DNA of 64,000 bases, taken from Pseudoscleropodium purum (lineage: Eukaryota; Streptophyta; Bryopsida; Hypnales; Brachytheciaceae). The notes beneath the pieces are model-generated. The model was not told where the DNA came from and ran no database searches. It worked only from the letters and a program-made list of their open reading frames with translations. Positions 1-13,354 of the stretch are shown here, one piece after another. Position 1 is the stretch's first letter, and each line of letters starts with the position of its first letter. The position numbers were made by a program, and so were the translations under genes. Location of the stretch: contig OZ017799.1 in the NCBI GenBank assembly GCA_963969395.1, forward strand, positions 19,160,501-19,224,500. The letters are read 5' to 3'.

Positions 1-1429
1 ACATTTAAAATTTTATTTATTTACAATGTTGTTATAATAGTAATTGTTATTGTTTTAATTTTATTATTTACAAAGCCAAAAAGTGAATTATTTTTTTTCT
101 TTATATCCTAGTTATACTGTAAAATAGCTAGAGGAAATTATTGATGTAGGAGTGAAAGGCTTGCTTTTAAGTTTTATATTAATTAAAAAAAAGTCTATCG
201 CAAGTAGTTGTTCTAATTGAATATAATTTATTATTTTTAATACCTTTATGAATTATTGTAATTTTTCATTTACATTTGTATACAATTAAAATAGTAATGT
301 TTCATTTAACATGTAGATGTTGAAAATGAAAAGGAGTCTTTTGAGGTAAGAATATATCATTTGAAAAAGTATGACTTTTCAAAAGTTAAACGAATGAGTT
401 TTAGAAGAATATGAAATAAGTAATTTTAATTGTCTTATACATAGATTGAATGAGTAGGGACTATCAAAAGTTGAATTCAATTTGATGTTCTTTTCACCAT
501 GAATGCAAGCAAATTTCTTACATATTAATGCATTTAGATATTTTATTGTGTTTGTAAGAATAGAACCTCATCCTACCTCATTTGAAAAATCACATTTGGA
601 ATCATAATTTAATCATGTGCATATATTTTATAGATTATGTATATAAGTATATTTGGTAGAAATTCTTTGCCTTGTAAATTGTCATGTTTTTTTATTTTGA
701 TCCCTTAAGAATATATTCTATGACTAATATATAGATCTTGATTTTGTAGATTTCTTTTATAGAAGGTCAAGTGACTCCAAAACATGCGGATGAAGATCTT
801 AACATTGATTGCATGCCCAAAGATACTATAGACTTGGTAAGCTTTGGCAATGTCTTGGATGCTTAAAACCGGGCCAATGACTATGTAGAAGTGCTACATC
901 TTAGTCGCATTAGAGATGACAGGAAGAGAAAAGGTAGAAAACCTTTGTGTGCACAAAAAAAAGACAAACAATTTATCTTTTTACTTGAAAATTCTAGTAC
1001 AGAGTATAGTTCCTCTATACATTCTTCTGTTTTGATTTTCAGTCCTTAGTTTGAGGAGCTATGTAATTGTACCTGTAATAAAATTATTGGAAAGCAAGAG
1101 GTTGTTTTTATTCATTTGAGTTCAGACTCAGATTGTAGTGCTGATGTTTGTTGAATTTGAATCAAACTATCATATTGTAGAAGTTTTTTGTCCTCAAAAT
1201 GTCCATTTCAAATTTTCAATGTGTATTGGATTATTTACTTAAACATTTTGTACCTAATTTCTACAATCTAATGCATTCAATTTTGAAAGTAAATCTTTAT
1301 ATTTTGTTTATAAACCTTGTTTCAATTTATTTATATAAATTTAGCATATGAATGTGATATAATTTATAAAATATATAAATTTTTGTGTTGATGGATGATT
1401 CTCTGCTAACCCTCACACATGCAAATCAT
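1..1429. other. A+T-rich stretch, possible decayed 5' exon
   Basis: No intact gene is seen. A short open stretch around 770-840 ends at a good donor (TTG/GTAAGC near 836). It could be a remnant 5' exon of the decayed gene that follows, but stops interrupt it within about 30 codons. The rest is low-complexity A/T sequence. Confidence 0.4.
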
Positions 1430-1610
1430 TCAATAGTGACATGAGGAACGGATGATACTATGCAACCTAAGATTAGTGAAAAAGAGGGAGACTCTCCAAT
1501 GGTTGAAGTAGATGACGAGAATGAAGAAAATGAACTGATAGAAGATGAATTGTATTGACTTTAGAAGTTTGATTCCATAGCTACGGTTGCAAATTTGAAG
1601 ATGTGGCCTC

Positions 1611-1823
1611 CAAGGTTGACGAATCTCTACATCCGCCCAAAAAAGGTGTCCGTAACCCGGACGTCCGTCCGCACGGATGCTAGCGGACGCAACGTCCCTC
1701 CCGCCATCGGAAGGCGGACGGGCGGGGCGGACGGGCGGACGGTGTTTGCGAATGTCAGCGAACGCTGCGGACACAGCATCCGCGTCTGGATGTCCCGGAC
1801 GTTCGATCGTCTTGTCAACCCTG
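1611..1823 (-). mobile_element. GC-rich hAT-like miniature element, copy 1
   Basis: The ends are CAAGGTTGAC and GTCAACCCTG, nearly perfect inverted repeats of each other. They are flanked by an exact 8 bp target duplication, GTGGCCTC (1603-1610 and 1824-1831). The 213 bp interior is very GC- and CpG-rich in an A/T-rich setting and is full of GTCCG/CGGAC pentamers. It lies reversed relative to the copies at 31735 and 38432. Terminal CAGGG plus an 8 bp duplication fits the hAT superfamily. It encodes no transposase, so it is non-autonomous. Confidence 0.93.
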
Positions 1824-3689
1824 GTGGCCTCAAGGACACTCAAAATTAAACATTCCACTATGCCGACAGGTGTCAATACCAATGGTCATACCCACTCTTG
1901 CTTCCAACATGAAAAACTGGAGAACAAGTTTACTCATGGGTACCGCAAAGGGTCAATTGTTTTTTATGTTTTGACTATAAACAAGGCCGATGAGAGTTTC
2001 AACTTCACCACCAAAGAGATCAACAAATGGAACTCATTATTGAAAAAAACAAACAATGAGTTCAATAACTATGTTCAATTCGTGACGGAGTTCAAATTTA
2101 TGAAGAACATGAAGTTTTTTGTTTGCGATGGCAACCATCAACGCATTGCTTGGATGAACCTCATTAACTAAAAGTATACATTAGACCCAAAGTGGCACTA
2201 CAATGTCGATTGCATACTTTTAGACATAAAAGGAAAAATTGAACCTGTCATGCAAACAATGCATGACATCAACAAGTAGCTTTCTTATTTTCAATTTGTC
2301 ATTTGAATGTATTTATCATGACTTAAAACTCTTTGTGCTATTTCAATACAAAAAATTGATTTTTTTTTTTTTTTTTTTAATTTGCAGAGCCACAAAGGAC
2401 TCTCATATCAAGACAAATTTGGTCTATATATTATACCAAATTCAGAAATACAACCTTTTATTCCTAAATCAGTTCGAAGAGATGCTAAGACCATTGGAGA
2501 GGAGAGGATGTAATACCCAACCTCAGAAGAAGCACTGGTATTGAATGTCGATTGAGATTTTTATAGCTTTTAATTTCTAAGTGAGTTCTTCTTTTTTAGC
2601 AATATTTAAAATTTCAATGTTCCCAATACAATAAGATTAATTTTTTTTTCTATTTTTTGCTCAAAGTTTTAAGATTTGAACAATGGACATAAAACACATG
2701 CAACAAGAAATTGTCCAAGTTGCAGACCTTGCAATATGGAAGTACTATAAAGTGATAGCATAAAAATACAAGACTAATCAAGGGATTGCAAATACTATAC
2801 AGAGTAGAGTTAAAGAAAAGGTCAATAAATTGATCTTGAAAAGGGAAAAGTATTTGGTAGTGGCAAATCTATTATATTGTCCAGGATTTTTAGAGGAGGT
2901 AAATTATATATTCTAATGAAATATTACTTTTTATTCATTGAATATGGCATTTTTGAATTGGTATTTAGCTTTTTTTTCCAAGTGGAATAGCATTGGATCA
3001 CAAACGAGATCCCAAAGATAATCCTTGAGAAGTTGAAGTTGATTGCAACATACAACACGTCTAGTACCCAAAAGATTATATTTTCGAAGTGGTGGAATAC
3101 TTCCGATGCTTTTTGAAAGGCTAGGCACTTCCCAATCAAGTCTCTTTCCAAGGATAAATTTGTGCCTTTCCTTAATAAATTCGTTTGTTTGATGGGAGTA
3201 GGTTTATTCTTTGGTTTGTGAGTTTAAATTTCAAGATTAATATGTTCCGTTTGAATTTTTTAAATTGCCTTTTATAAGAATGAAGGAAATGTTGACTGGC
3301 CTTTATGTCGCTAAGTACAAGTTGAATGTGGTTTTTGTATAGATAATCCAAGAAGCTACTGTAGAGTTTTTTGACAATGTGGTTTAAAAAGACAACATCC
3401 GCATCAATATGCAAACACCTCTTCATTTAGAGACTTTTCCAAAATATATTGAAGATTGGAGGAAGAAGATTTGGATTGACGCTTTTGGCCTTAATTTGCG
3501 AAATCAAAATTCTTTCAAGAAATTGGATAGCTTTTCTATTTTTGAGGGATCTGACTTAGTTGTGAAACGAGTCATTTTTCAATATGAACGCAATGCTTCA
3601 ATCATTATTTTTCCTTTCATAAGCTATTTGTAAGCCATAAGAATAAAAAAATTTGTTAGAAGAATATTTCTTAAAATATATGTTGAGCC

Positions 3690-3776
3690 AGAAGTTGGAG
3701 TACCATAAGGTACTCCTAAAACTACAAGCAGACCTAACGGTAGTTTTGGAGATACCTTACAATACTCTAAATTCTA
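3690..3776. repeat. Short imperfect hairpin
   Basis: Two arms of about 36 bp (3690-3725 and 3740-3776) are inverted repeats at roughly 75% identity around a 14 bp loop. It may be an eroded foldback element; no target duplication was found. Confidence 0.4.
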
Positions 3777-5480
3777 GTTTACACAATAATTTTTAATGAG
3801 TTATGAATTGGGGCATGTAGAATTGAATTTTTTTCTTTGTTTTTCCATTATTTCGAGGTACATTCTATAAATGATATTTGTATTACGTATAAGACTAATT
3901 ATTTGTCAATTTATTTCGAAATTTATTTGTGTGGATAGTCAAAAAATTCATTTTGAGAGATGTAGGTACTTTAAACTTGAGCTCCTACCAAAGAATGCTA
4001 TTACTAAGAAGGATCTTTTTTTGTTTCTTACAACATGGTTGGATTAAAGTTCGTTTGTGTGCATATATACAACAACTCAACTTTGGACATTCACAACCAC
4101 AAACCTTTCTAGTTGAAGATGATACATAAACTGTCCAATGACATATACGCATCTATCAAAGTCTTTGTTTCGGAAGTCCTTCAATAGTCTTGATGCTATT
4201 GACTTGAAGGTTCCGAAATAGGCTGACTTCAATGAAGTGCAAAAGAGAAAAACCATTGCAAGAAGGATTGCTATAGACAAGAAGAAAGAAGACAAAGAAC
4301 AAGGAATTTGAGCAAATAAAGAGAAAAAAGAAGTAGAGCACTTATTGAAGCTCGTAGAGAAGGAAAGAGAATCAAAGAAAGACGTGAAGGGCAAAGGCAA
4401 AGGAAAAAAAGGTTAAAGGATTTGGCTTAGCTCCTAGGTCTTCAATAGTGAATTAAAGTTTTTAGATGCAAGGGGATTTTGTGGAATGAAACAGAAGGTA
4501 GTATTTCTTGAGTTGACGGAAGAAATGATTACATAAGGTACAAAAATCATTATCCTTGGTGATGAAACTGATATGACTTTGAAAGAATTGATCTTGAATG
4601 TGTCTATTATAGATGTTTAGGATGATATAGAAATATCAACACCTAATTACTACACCAAGGTTATGGATTTTTTGAAAAAGGTAACTTTCAAGATTTGAAT
4701 TTTTGAAATGAATAATTTTTCTATATAATGTAAAAATTATATCATTATATGTAGTAATAATTGATTGGATTTTAATAATTTTGTTTTTTTGAAGTTGACG
4801 CAAAGGAAGGCTTGCACGTATTTTTGTATTGTAAAGAATCATCTAGAAGAATACCTCATATTCTTTGATTGTTAAGAGAATTTGTTAGTTCCAGAAGTCA
4901 CTTTTTCATTGCGTTCTATACCAAAGTAGAATTCTAACCCGGAGTATGAGGCTCTTAATGATGCATTTCTCTTTGCTAAAACACATAATTTGTAGGACAA
5001 TAGATGCATAATTGTATTTCATTTTTAGTGTACTACTTCAAAGGGTGTCATTGTAGGCTTGTGTATACATACCCAAAATTGGTGCAAAAGTCCAAATGGG
5101 TGAGATACAACTATATGCACTTGACATTGGCTTTGGACAATACCATTATGGTATATCTTCTTATCTTTTGTATAATTTTATGAACAATTGGCTATGCATA
5201 TTGTGTTATTTGATTCTAATATATATTTGTTTGGATCCTTGCAAACTTTGAAGTTTGGAATAACAATCTTTATGAAGGATTTTGATGTTAACAGAAAATC
5301 AAAGTTCTCTTATATATTCACGGAAGTGCACAAAAAGGCAAAAGTTGACCTTTGATGGAACGCCATGTATCTAAATTATACCATGAAGGACACTATGTTG
5401 GTAAATGAAGCAACATCAAAATCGTGAAGCAAGACTAGGGAGAAAAATGTAAAGTTTCTATAGTTCCTTATTGAAAGAAC

Positions 5481-7696
5481 AATAAAAAAAGGGATTTGGT
5501 ATTGAAGTATATTGTATCTACGGGTAAGTTTTTTTTAATGGTAGATTGTACTTTACAGTTTTAGTTCATGTAATAATTCATTTAACTAAATTGTGAGCCC
5601 TCAAGTTGGCACTTGGAACTCTAGATATATTTTTTGCAAATGTGTTTTACAATTTTTAGAGAATATTTATGCAAATATGCATAAATTATAGTGTTTGAGT
5701 GAGATTGATAGCAGTCCCTGCTAATGAAATTAAGAGTCTATTTAAAAACTAGAATTATGTTTTTCAACATGTTTCTACATTTCTAAGGATTAGTAGAGAG
5801 ATTGCAAAGCTAGAATAGTATGTTTAAGTAAAAAGTGAGGATATGAGAGTTGGTCAGACCTAATGTCTTGTCCATAACCATTAGGGTATATGTGGCAATT
5901 TGGCTAAGCATAGTAGGCTAATTTTAGGCCTAAAGAGTCTAAAGTCTAAAGAATCCAATTCGTAGAGAATTTAGATTCTTTGTATCAGTCTTGCAAGAAA
6001 CTACTAAATATCAATAAAAATCAAGAGTAGACAATGAAAGAAAAGATTGGAGCTTACACAAAGGTGCTTTTAAAATAAAAGCATGCCAAGAGGTCAATGA
6101 AGAAGCCAATCATCTATAACAAATCCTAGTATCGAAATAATTTTTCCTCCCAGTAGAAATTATTAAAGAGTTACTAACTTTAGCAACTTTGTGAATGGTG
6201 CAAATGAAAGTTTAGTTTTGCTTTAAGGTTTTTGGAATTTCCTAAAGATTGCCCAAAAAGTTTTGGAATTTTACAAGCTTCCATGATGACTCCATGGGAA
6301 GTCAACTACGTTTGAAGCTACAAGTAAATTCATAGAAATTACTTGGAGTGCAATAAAATCCCACTAAAAATTAGATTAGTGTTTTGCATATTGAATAAGT
6401 GCCCTGTAAAGTTTGAAGACTTTCTGATAGGCAAAATTACCAAAATCAGCAACAACATCCAATTTTACAAGAATTTACAACATAATAGCAAGTTGACCAG
6501 CAAACCAAAAGCTAACGGTGTTCGATTTGCACAAACAAGGGGCCCTTCCTTACTTTCATCAACCTTCTAAACAACCCTAGCCACTCAGATTCTTCAAAAA
6601 CCACAAATTCCAAAAGTTAAAGTTTTCACTTTTTTTTTGAATTACTGTAAGTGATTTTTCTAGTGAATAATGGCTTAGGAAAAGGGATGAGGAAGTCCCA
6701 TAGACAAAGTTGAGTCTTCTAAACATGATGGCGCAATGCATTTTGTGTTTGGAGTTGTTCCTTAAAAGATAGCAAGGGTCAATTCATAGTTTGACTTTTT
6801 TAGCGTAAATTGCGGTAAGTTAAGGTAGATTCCTAGATGGCTTAGAGAAGAAGCAAAGGTTTGATTTGATTAGATCTTCAAATCTGACTTTAAAAAGTCA
6901 ATTTTGACTTTTTAAGGTTTATTTAGGAGTTGACTTTAGATGAAATACAAAATATCTACAGAAAATTAGGATTTGATTCCCAAAATCTTTCAAAAGTCAA
7001 CAAATTTCATTTACACAATATTCCTGAAGCTAATTGAAGCTTTTAACGAACTTGCTTGGTAACCTTCTTGTTGACTAAAGAAAGCTTTATAGGACAAATA
7101 TCTTAGGATAGTTTAGATTAGTTAGGAGGTTACTTAGATAGGAAAAAACAAAATATCTTATAGTAAATGAGGAAGTGGGCCCTTTCCTACAGGTATATAA
7201 AGGCCCTCCCTCCTTGTTTCTCACAACCCATTTTTCAACCCATTCTAATTTCATTTTTTTGAAACTCATCTCTCTCTCTTTCATTCTCTCAATGCCAAGG
7301 CTCTGACACATTTTTGTACCGACAAGATTGTCGAACAAATTCTACTTGGTATACCAACACTTTGTCGGACACAATTTCTCTCTTGGTACACCACCAACTA
7401 TTAGGGTGACCAAATTTTAGCTTTGATACTCACTTGTGTTAGCAAAAAAGCCTTAAGGACTTTAGGTTTCCTTAAGATCTCTCAAATTTTGCTAATAAGT
7501 TCACAAAGTTCTTAATTTCTTGATCATTACTTTCTTTAGGGTATTGGGAGTTGGATTCCCAAACTCATTTGTTTGACACTAATACAAGTACTTGGTTTGA
7601 AATGCTTAAAGCGACAAAGCTAGACTTTGCCAAAAGGTTCCAAATCACAAATTTGATCAATTCATGTTGTACAATAGGATTGGTTTGATTTCGTTT
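5481..7696. other. Intergenic, nothing recognised
   Basis: A/T-rich sequence with only short chance reading frames (for example 6343-6570 and 7087-7338), none with recognisable protein features. Confidence 0.5.
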
Positions 7697-7905
7697 CAAA
7701 GTTTGGTTTAAATGTTGCCATGTGTACCTCCTTTGAAAACTAAAACTTGATAATTGTGTTTTAAATTTCAAACCCAAAGTTTGGTTTAAACATTGTCATG
7801 TGTACCTCTTTTAGAATTTGAAACAAAATACTAACATATTTTGATTTAAATCTTAAAGTTTGGTTTCAACACTGTCATGTGTACCTCTTTTAAGATTTAA
7901 ACTAG
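7697..7905. repeat. Tandem repeat, about 78 bp unit, nearly 3 copies
   Basis: The segment AAAGTTTGGTTT followed by CATGTGTACCTC recurs with starts near 7697, 7775 and 7854, giving a period of 78-79 bp. The copies are diverged, so the array is not recent. Confidence 0.7.
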
Positions 7906-9980
7906 AAATTTTCAATACATGATTGACTTATACACTGAAGCTCTATCCAAATCAGGGTTGATTCATGTTGGGATTTTGAAGGGAAGGGGTCAAGCCAATT
8001 AGCCGGTGACACGTGGCAGATGCAAGGACAATCCGAAACTAAGGGTGCTTGGAGGCTTTGTGAGGAGCACCAGGAGTCCTGGAGGCTCTGTCCAGGGCTT
8101 GTGGAGGTGAACTGCGGGGGTGGCTTCAAGAGTACTGAGGAATGCTCTATGTTCAAGAAACACTAAAAATCATGGGCTGGCCGTTGTTCGCCACTACCAA
8201 AAACTTTGGGGGATTTTGCAAGGTACAAACTCTCAAGAGATTCATTCTTTGCATTCTAACATCTCTCATTGCATCTCCTCATTTCTCCAAATCAAACTAA
8301 TAATTGATGAATGAATAGGTGGAGAAGAAGAGTAAGAGAAGGTTGAAGATGGGAATCTAACAACAAACAATAAAAAATCATTAAAGGTAAGCATCTTACT
8401 ATTCAGCATAGCATCAATTAAATAGTCTTTTATTCCTTTCCTATCTATTACTATTCATTAGGGAATTTTCCATTAGATTTTATTCCTTTTACTATTAAAG
8501 AATTTGGTGGTTAGTTATTAATTGCGATTCCAGTTGAATTAGTTGGTTGGTTGTTGGTTTAGGTTTTGTTTTATTAGGCCTAGGAGGACAAATAAATAAA
8601 ACAAAACTTCAACAAATGCTTCCCAAGTAATTAATTGGAATAACAATTAATTTTAAAATCCAAAAATTCATTTAACAATTGCTTTGATTTAACAAATTTT
8701 AGTGGTTTAGAAATTAAAATAATTCCTAAATAAAACTAGAGTTTATCTGAAATAACACAAATGCATAATTCAATCACGTTTAACTACAACAAGGGACTAA
8801 AATCAACAACTACTGGTGTAGACTAAACATGGATGGAGACGGGTACTTTGATGTGATACATTTAATGGTTCTGGAGGACGGAATGATAGACTCCTTCAAA
8901 AGAGAGGTATGTTAATTTTATCTTGATTTTAGTTGCAATTGATTTGAATTAATACTATCTAAAGTCTTGCAATATTCAACATGTAGAAAAGAACAAGAAG
9001 CCCTCACGCATAGACTCAGGAGTGGTACATTGACATCTTAGTATGTAAAGAGTTCAATTCAAATTTACAACACAAAAAGAGTGATTAGGTGGTTGATAAC
9101 CAAAAAGTTTGTATAGAATGAATAGTAGAGATATCACAATCTCATCAACAACACAATAGCTTGTTACTAGTTATTGGATTCAAAATTCTACAAAAATTTG
9201 TAAGGAATTAATGGAATAGATGAACTCATTTGGCTTATACATCTCTATATGAAGTTTATATGAGCATATATATGAGCATGTTTATACTTTATCATGGAAT
9301 TTTTTATATTCTAAACCAAATCTAGTTGCAATTAGAAGCCTAGCACTTTCCTAAGGCAATCCCTCCCTATCCAACAATGTAACATCTTATAAGCTTGAAA
9401 ACAATCTTGGCAATCTTTTACTTGTTCTCAAATGCAAGATGTAACCAAGTGTAGAGCAAGGCAGAGCTCTCTTGCGCGCTTCAATTCTTAAAAATTTCAT
9501 TGAATTAATTCTTGGCTAGAAGAAGGATTTGATTTTTTCCAATTTCCTTGGCTTGCTTACTTGCTTTGAGTATTGTACTATAGTTTGAACCTTCATTGTT
9601 GTTGTTGGTATGTGAATTCTTTGCGTTGTGTCCTCAAATCAATTGATAGTTCATCATCAATTGGGTGTGCCTTACATTAGAAATTCATTCCAGAAGCAGT
9701 ATGGACCTGCATCTGCTAGATTAATGTATGTTGTTTGTTTTCATTCTATTTGATTCTTTGTTGGTGTATCCAAGAATTTTGTTGGATAAGGTTTCAATTC
9801 TAGTGAATCTTTCATTTCATTTTCTTGTCATGTATTGAAGTAGCTCCTACACAAAGAAAAACAACTTTTTTCAACTTCATCTAAACTTTTTCCAACTCTA
9901 TCACTCATCAAAGTCAAATCAATAAGATAAAGAGCTAAAAATTTCATATGAACTTAACACTTAATAGTTGATAGCATAAA
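7906..9980. other. Intergenic, nothing recognised
   Basis: No gene, RNA gene or bounded repeat can be supported. The reading frames at 7902-8156 and 8120-8314 overlap on opposite strands and look like chance. Confidence 0.45.
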
Positions 9981-10295
9981 TTTTATGAGAGTGCAAATTT
10001 CTATAATATATATGAGATTTTAATACTCAAAGAGGTTGACTATGTTTCTAAGTATAGATGTCACTTGTTTACATTGAAAGCTCAATCAACAACACTTGAT
10101 GGTGTATATTTTGTGGTAGCATAAATTTCCATAACATACATAAGATTTAAATATTTATATGGAGGCTAATTGTATCTTTGAGTACAAATAAACTTAAGTT
10201 ACCACTTGTTATTGTCGAAAGTTCAAGAGACCATACTTGATAATATTTATTTTTAAGGGAATGCAAATTTCCATAACATATATGAGACTCTAACA
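9981..10295. repeat. Diverged tandem repeat, about 135 bp unit, 3 copies
   Basis: A segment resembling GCAAATTTCCATAACATATA followed by GAG and an A/T tail recurs near 9990, 10116 and 10262, separated by related sequence containing CACTTGTT. The copies are about 75-80% alike. Confidence 0.6.
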
Positions 10296-10429
10296 TTTAC
10301 TAGTGTGCCTTGTGTTGTTGCTAGTTGCTAGTATCATTTGATGTCAAAAGTGATGGCTAAGCCTTCCTTAATGATCCTTAATAATAATCTCATTAAATAA
10401 AAATAAAATTCATTTTCTAATTTCTACGA

Positions 10430-11560
10430 ACTTTGAAATTCAATATCTTTTATACTATAAGTTGAAATGTAATGAAACAAAGCCCATACACCCCTTTCTC
10501 AGAGAGTTTTCTTATGGCACCAAGAATGTAGCTAGGGGACCCATGGTTCTAGAGCTTTCACCAAAACAAATAAACAACTTAACTCAAGGTATAGACTAGT
10601 GTGCCATGAGCCATTGCCATAGTCAAAATATCAAGAAAAATAATTTTAAAATTTTAAAATTAAAAAATAACTCAAAATTCAATATCTTTCCTTTCCTTAG
10701 TTGGAACACCATGAAACAAAGTCCATGCACCCCTCCTTGCCAAGAGTTTCTAATAGTACCCAAAACATGACTAGAGGACGTATGGTCCAAGAGAATATGA
10801 GAAATTCATTGAAAAATTAAAGTCAATGTGTACAAATATAAGGATGAAGAAGAATGTAAATTTTTTCTAAAATGAATATTTTATTCAATATAAATGTGAA
10901 ATTTTCATTCTAATCCATTCTAGATTCATAAACTCACTTATTACTGTTAGCTTTGGCAATTCACCCTATACAAAGAGGAAAGAGGGATGAATAGACAAGA
11001 ATATAAGGTAGAAGTAACTATTTTGGATAGCTTAAATATTTCAACCTATATGATATGGAAAATTTGTGAAAAAATTGAATATATGTGTGTAAATATAAGG
11101 ATGCCACATTTAACTACTTTTGGACTATTCAATGAATTATGGACTATACATCAATAGACCTCCTAAAAAAAACATTGGGAGATCTCCAAATATTTTTATA
11201 AATCTCTTGATGTTTATATAGATCTCTTGATGTTTGTATAGATCTCCAAATGTTCTGTATTGTTCTCTAAATGTTTTGGATTATCTCTTGATGGCCATTT
11301 TTTTCCTTCTTGGTGACCAATATTTATTCTAGACTTTTCAAAGTCCAAAAGTAGTTAAATGTGGCATAAGGATCAAGATGAATGCAGAAAAACAATTTTT
11401 TTTTCCTAAGAAAAAATATTTAATTGAATTTAAATGTAGATTTTTCATCTTGACCTATTCCAACTTCATAGACTCACCTATTATGGTTAGCTTTGGTGCT
11501 TCTCTTTAAACCAAGAGGGAAGTGAGATAAGTAGATAAGAAAGTACAAATAGAAAATCTT
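10430..11560. repeat. Diverged direct duplications, one arm split by a miniature element
   Basis: A block near 10440-10550 recurs near 10670-10790 (shared text: AACAAAG.CCAT.CACCCC). A second block at 10800-11010 recurs at 11060-11560 (shared text: TGTTAGCTTTGG / GGTTAGCTTTGG with matching flanks). The second arm is interrupted by the element at 11103-11365, so the first arm preserves its empty insertion site. Confidence 0.65.
11103..11365. mobile_element. Miniature inverted-repeat element with 8 bp target duplication
   Basis: There are 23 bp perfect terminal inverted repeats beginning GCCACATTTAACTAC. They are flanked by exact 8 bp duplications ATAAGGAT at 11095-11102 and 11366-11373. The paralogous block at 10838-10845 carries a single ATAAGGAT and no insert, which is a direct empty-site comparison. 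The 263 bp element is A/T-rich and non-coding. Its ends are unlike the GC-rich family, so it is a different 8 bp-duplicating family (hAT-like or P-like). Confidence 0.88.
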
Positions 11561-13354
11561 TTTTAAAGGATAGTGCATCTAATTGTTGTCCACAATAGAT
11601 CAATTCATCAACCTATAAAGCCATTGCAAGGGGCCCTTATGAAATAGGTACTTCTACCATACAAACAAAGCATCTTTTATCAATGATCAATGCTTTCAAT
11701 TGTTGTCCATAATAGGTTACTCTATAAAAAAGCTCACTTCTTCTTGACCTCTTAAAGAGTTGTACATATTTGAAGCATAGATTTCATGAGTGCAAAATTT
11801 TTTCCATGTATAGAAATAGATTTTGGAAAGATTCTATATTTTTTAGTTCTCAAAATACATTTCCAATGAATATTTTAGTTGAAGACTTTGTTCCTCCTAC
11901 ACTAATGATATAAACTTCCTTGTTTCCAACAAAGGGCTAGTGGAAAAATTGACTAAGGGTTAGTTGCAATATTTGAGAGTCTTGGAGTCAATCATAATGT
12001 GCTACAATTGCACCGGAAATTGTGCCATAATTAATCATTGCTCATTTCTATCTAAGTGCAATTAGACCACTTTATACTACCAACATGGAGGGGTGATTGG
12101 GAAGAAGTTGGCTCCCATCCATGTGTCATGGGAGGCCTGTTTGAATTATGGTAGAACCATCCATTGTGACTAGGGACCCATTTTCAACTTGTAGGGCTAG
12201 AAATAATTGCAATTAAGGCCAAAACAAATCTCCAACCAAAGTATAAAGTGTGTTTTTCCTCCTTTTCAAAATTGGGACAAATCAAGTCATGGAAATTTAC
12301 ATTATCTTAGAACATATGAGGAATCCCAAAAGTGGTTGACAATAGATGGTTCTACTATAGGTACTTCTACCTTATTACTTGTGCATGTTGAAAGTTCAAT
12401 TGACAAACAAGTGTTAGGCTCTAAAACCTAATCTATGTTTCAATTCATTGAAATCAATCAGAAAGCCCAAAGAATTGATGAGCAAATCAAAGGGAGCGCT
12501 AAGAATCAAGGCTTTTTTTTTTTGGCTTTCTAGTGCCAAATTGCACCAAAAAAATAATAATTTGGTTAAAAAATGACAATAAATGTGAAGTTTTTTGTAA
12601 GAAAACTTTGAATTAAAAAAAAAGTTAAATGAAATACCAAATTGTGGATGAAAATAGACTTATGGACATTTGATATGTATTAATGTACAATTTTCTATCT
12701 AATATGTGGATGAATATTGAAATTTGGAGCACCACTAAACAATTTTGCATTGCCATTTTGACACCTCATAAAAAATGAAAAAAACAACCCTGCTAAGGGC
12801 CTCATGGGGAACTGCCGGGGAGCAGATTAAGTCTGCGGATGATAACTTACCTCCAGACTATCTTACCTTAAGTTTAGTGAGCCTACAATGGTGAACATGT
12901 CTACTTGAATTAGGGTGAAAAACACCGAAACTCATTCCTCATTGAACAAGTAGATTTTTATTGAAACGTGTCTTCAAAAGTGCAATTAAACTGTCTCTGA
13001 TTTAAGTGGAGTTGGTGAACTATTAAATTTCTAGATTTTGGTTCTATGATTAAACTATTTGACGGTTTCAATGGCCTTGGGAGTTTGCACTTAAAAAAAT
13101 CATATTAATTACTTGTCTTATATGCAAGAATTATAATTTCTTCTTGAAAAATTCATGATGTTCAATTGCTTATTCTATAAAAATGGTTTTTTCTTGAGAA
13201 AGGTGCCTCCAACTACACTGAATTGCTTTTACTTTGACGGCTTTGGATGTTGTCACCTTGATCAAGGTTTTATTTGGGCAACCGGCGGAACTGCTGCTCC
13301 CATTCGTACGTTTCCCTGATCATGAGTTCTCCCTGCTTTCAGAGTTTTTGGAGG
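11561..13354. other. Intergenic, nothing recognised
   Basis: A/T-rich sequence whose composition becomes more balanced after about 13200, approaching the gene that follows. The frame at 12207-12431 has no recognisable feature. Confidence 0.4.

Larger units (their letters stand above)
1430..5480 (+). pseudogene. Decayed multi-exon gene, family not recognised
   Basis: Short blocks of protein-like sequence run on the plus strand, broken by many stops and frame changes. An acidic block lies at about 1480-1555. An open block at 1830-2170 ends in a Cys-Asp-Gly-Asn-His pattern followed by Ile-Ala-Trp (near 2125-2155), which resembles the DGNHR signature of ParB/sulfiredoxin-like folds. A probable intron follows (about 2274-2386, long T-tract then TTTGCAG). 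Further blocks lie at 2690-2900, 2990-3200, 3370-3630, 4270-4410 and 4800-5160; the last has Cys/His/Trp-rich text. A GC-rich miniature transposon interrupts the 5' part at 1611. The exon-intron-like layout with scattered stops suggests an old gene, perhaps from a mobile element, that no longer codes. The ParB-like reading is an inference from one short motif. Confidence 0.45.

Noticed and set aside
1430..1882. Minus-strand 150-codon frame
   Set aside because: Most of it is the stop-free GC-rich miniature element at 1611-1823; the remainder is A/T-rich text with no features.
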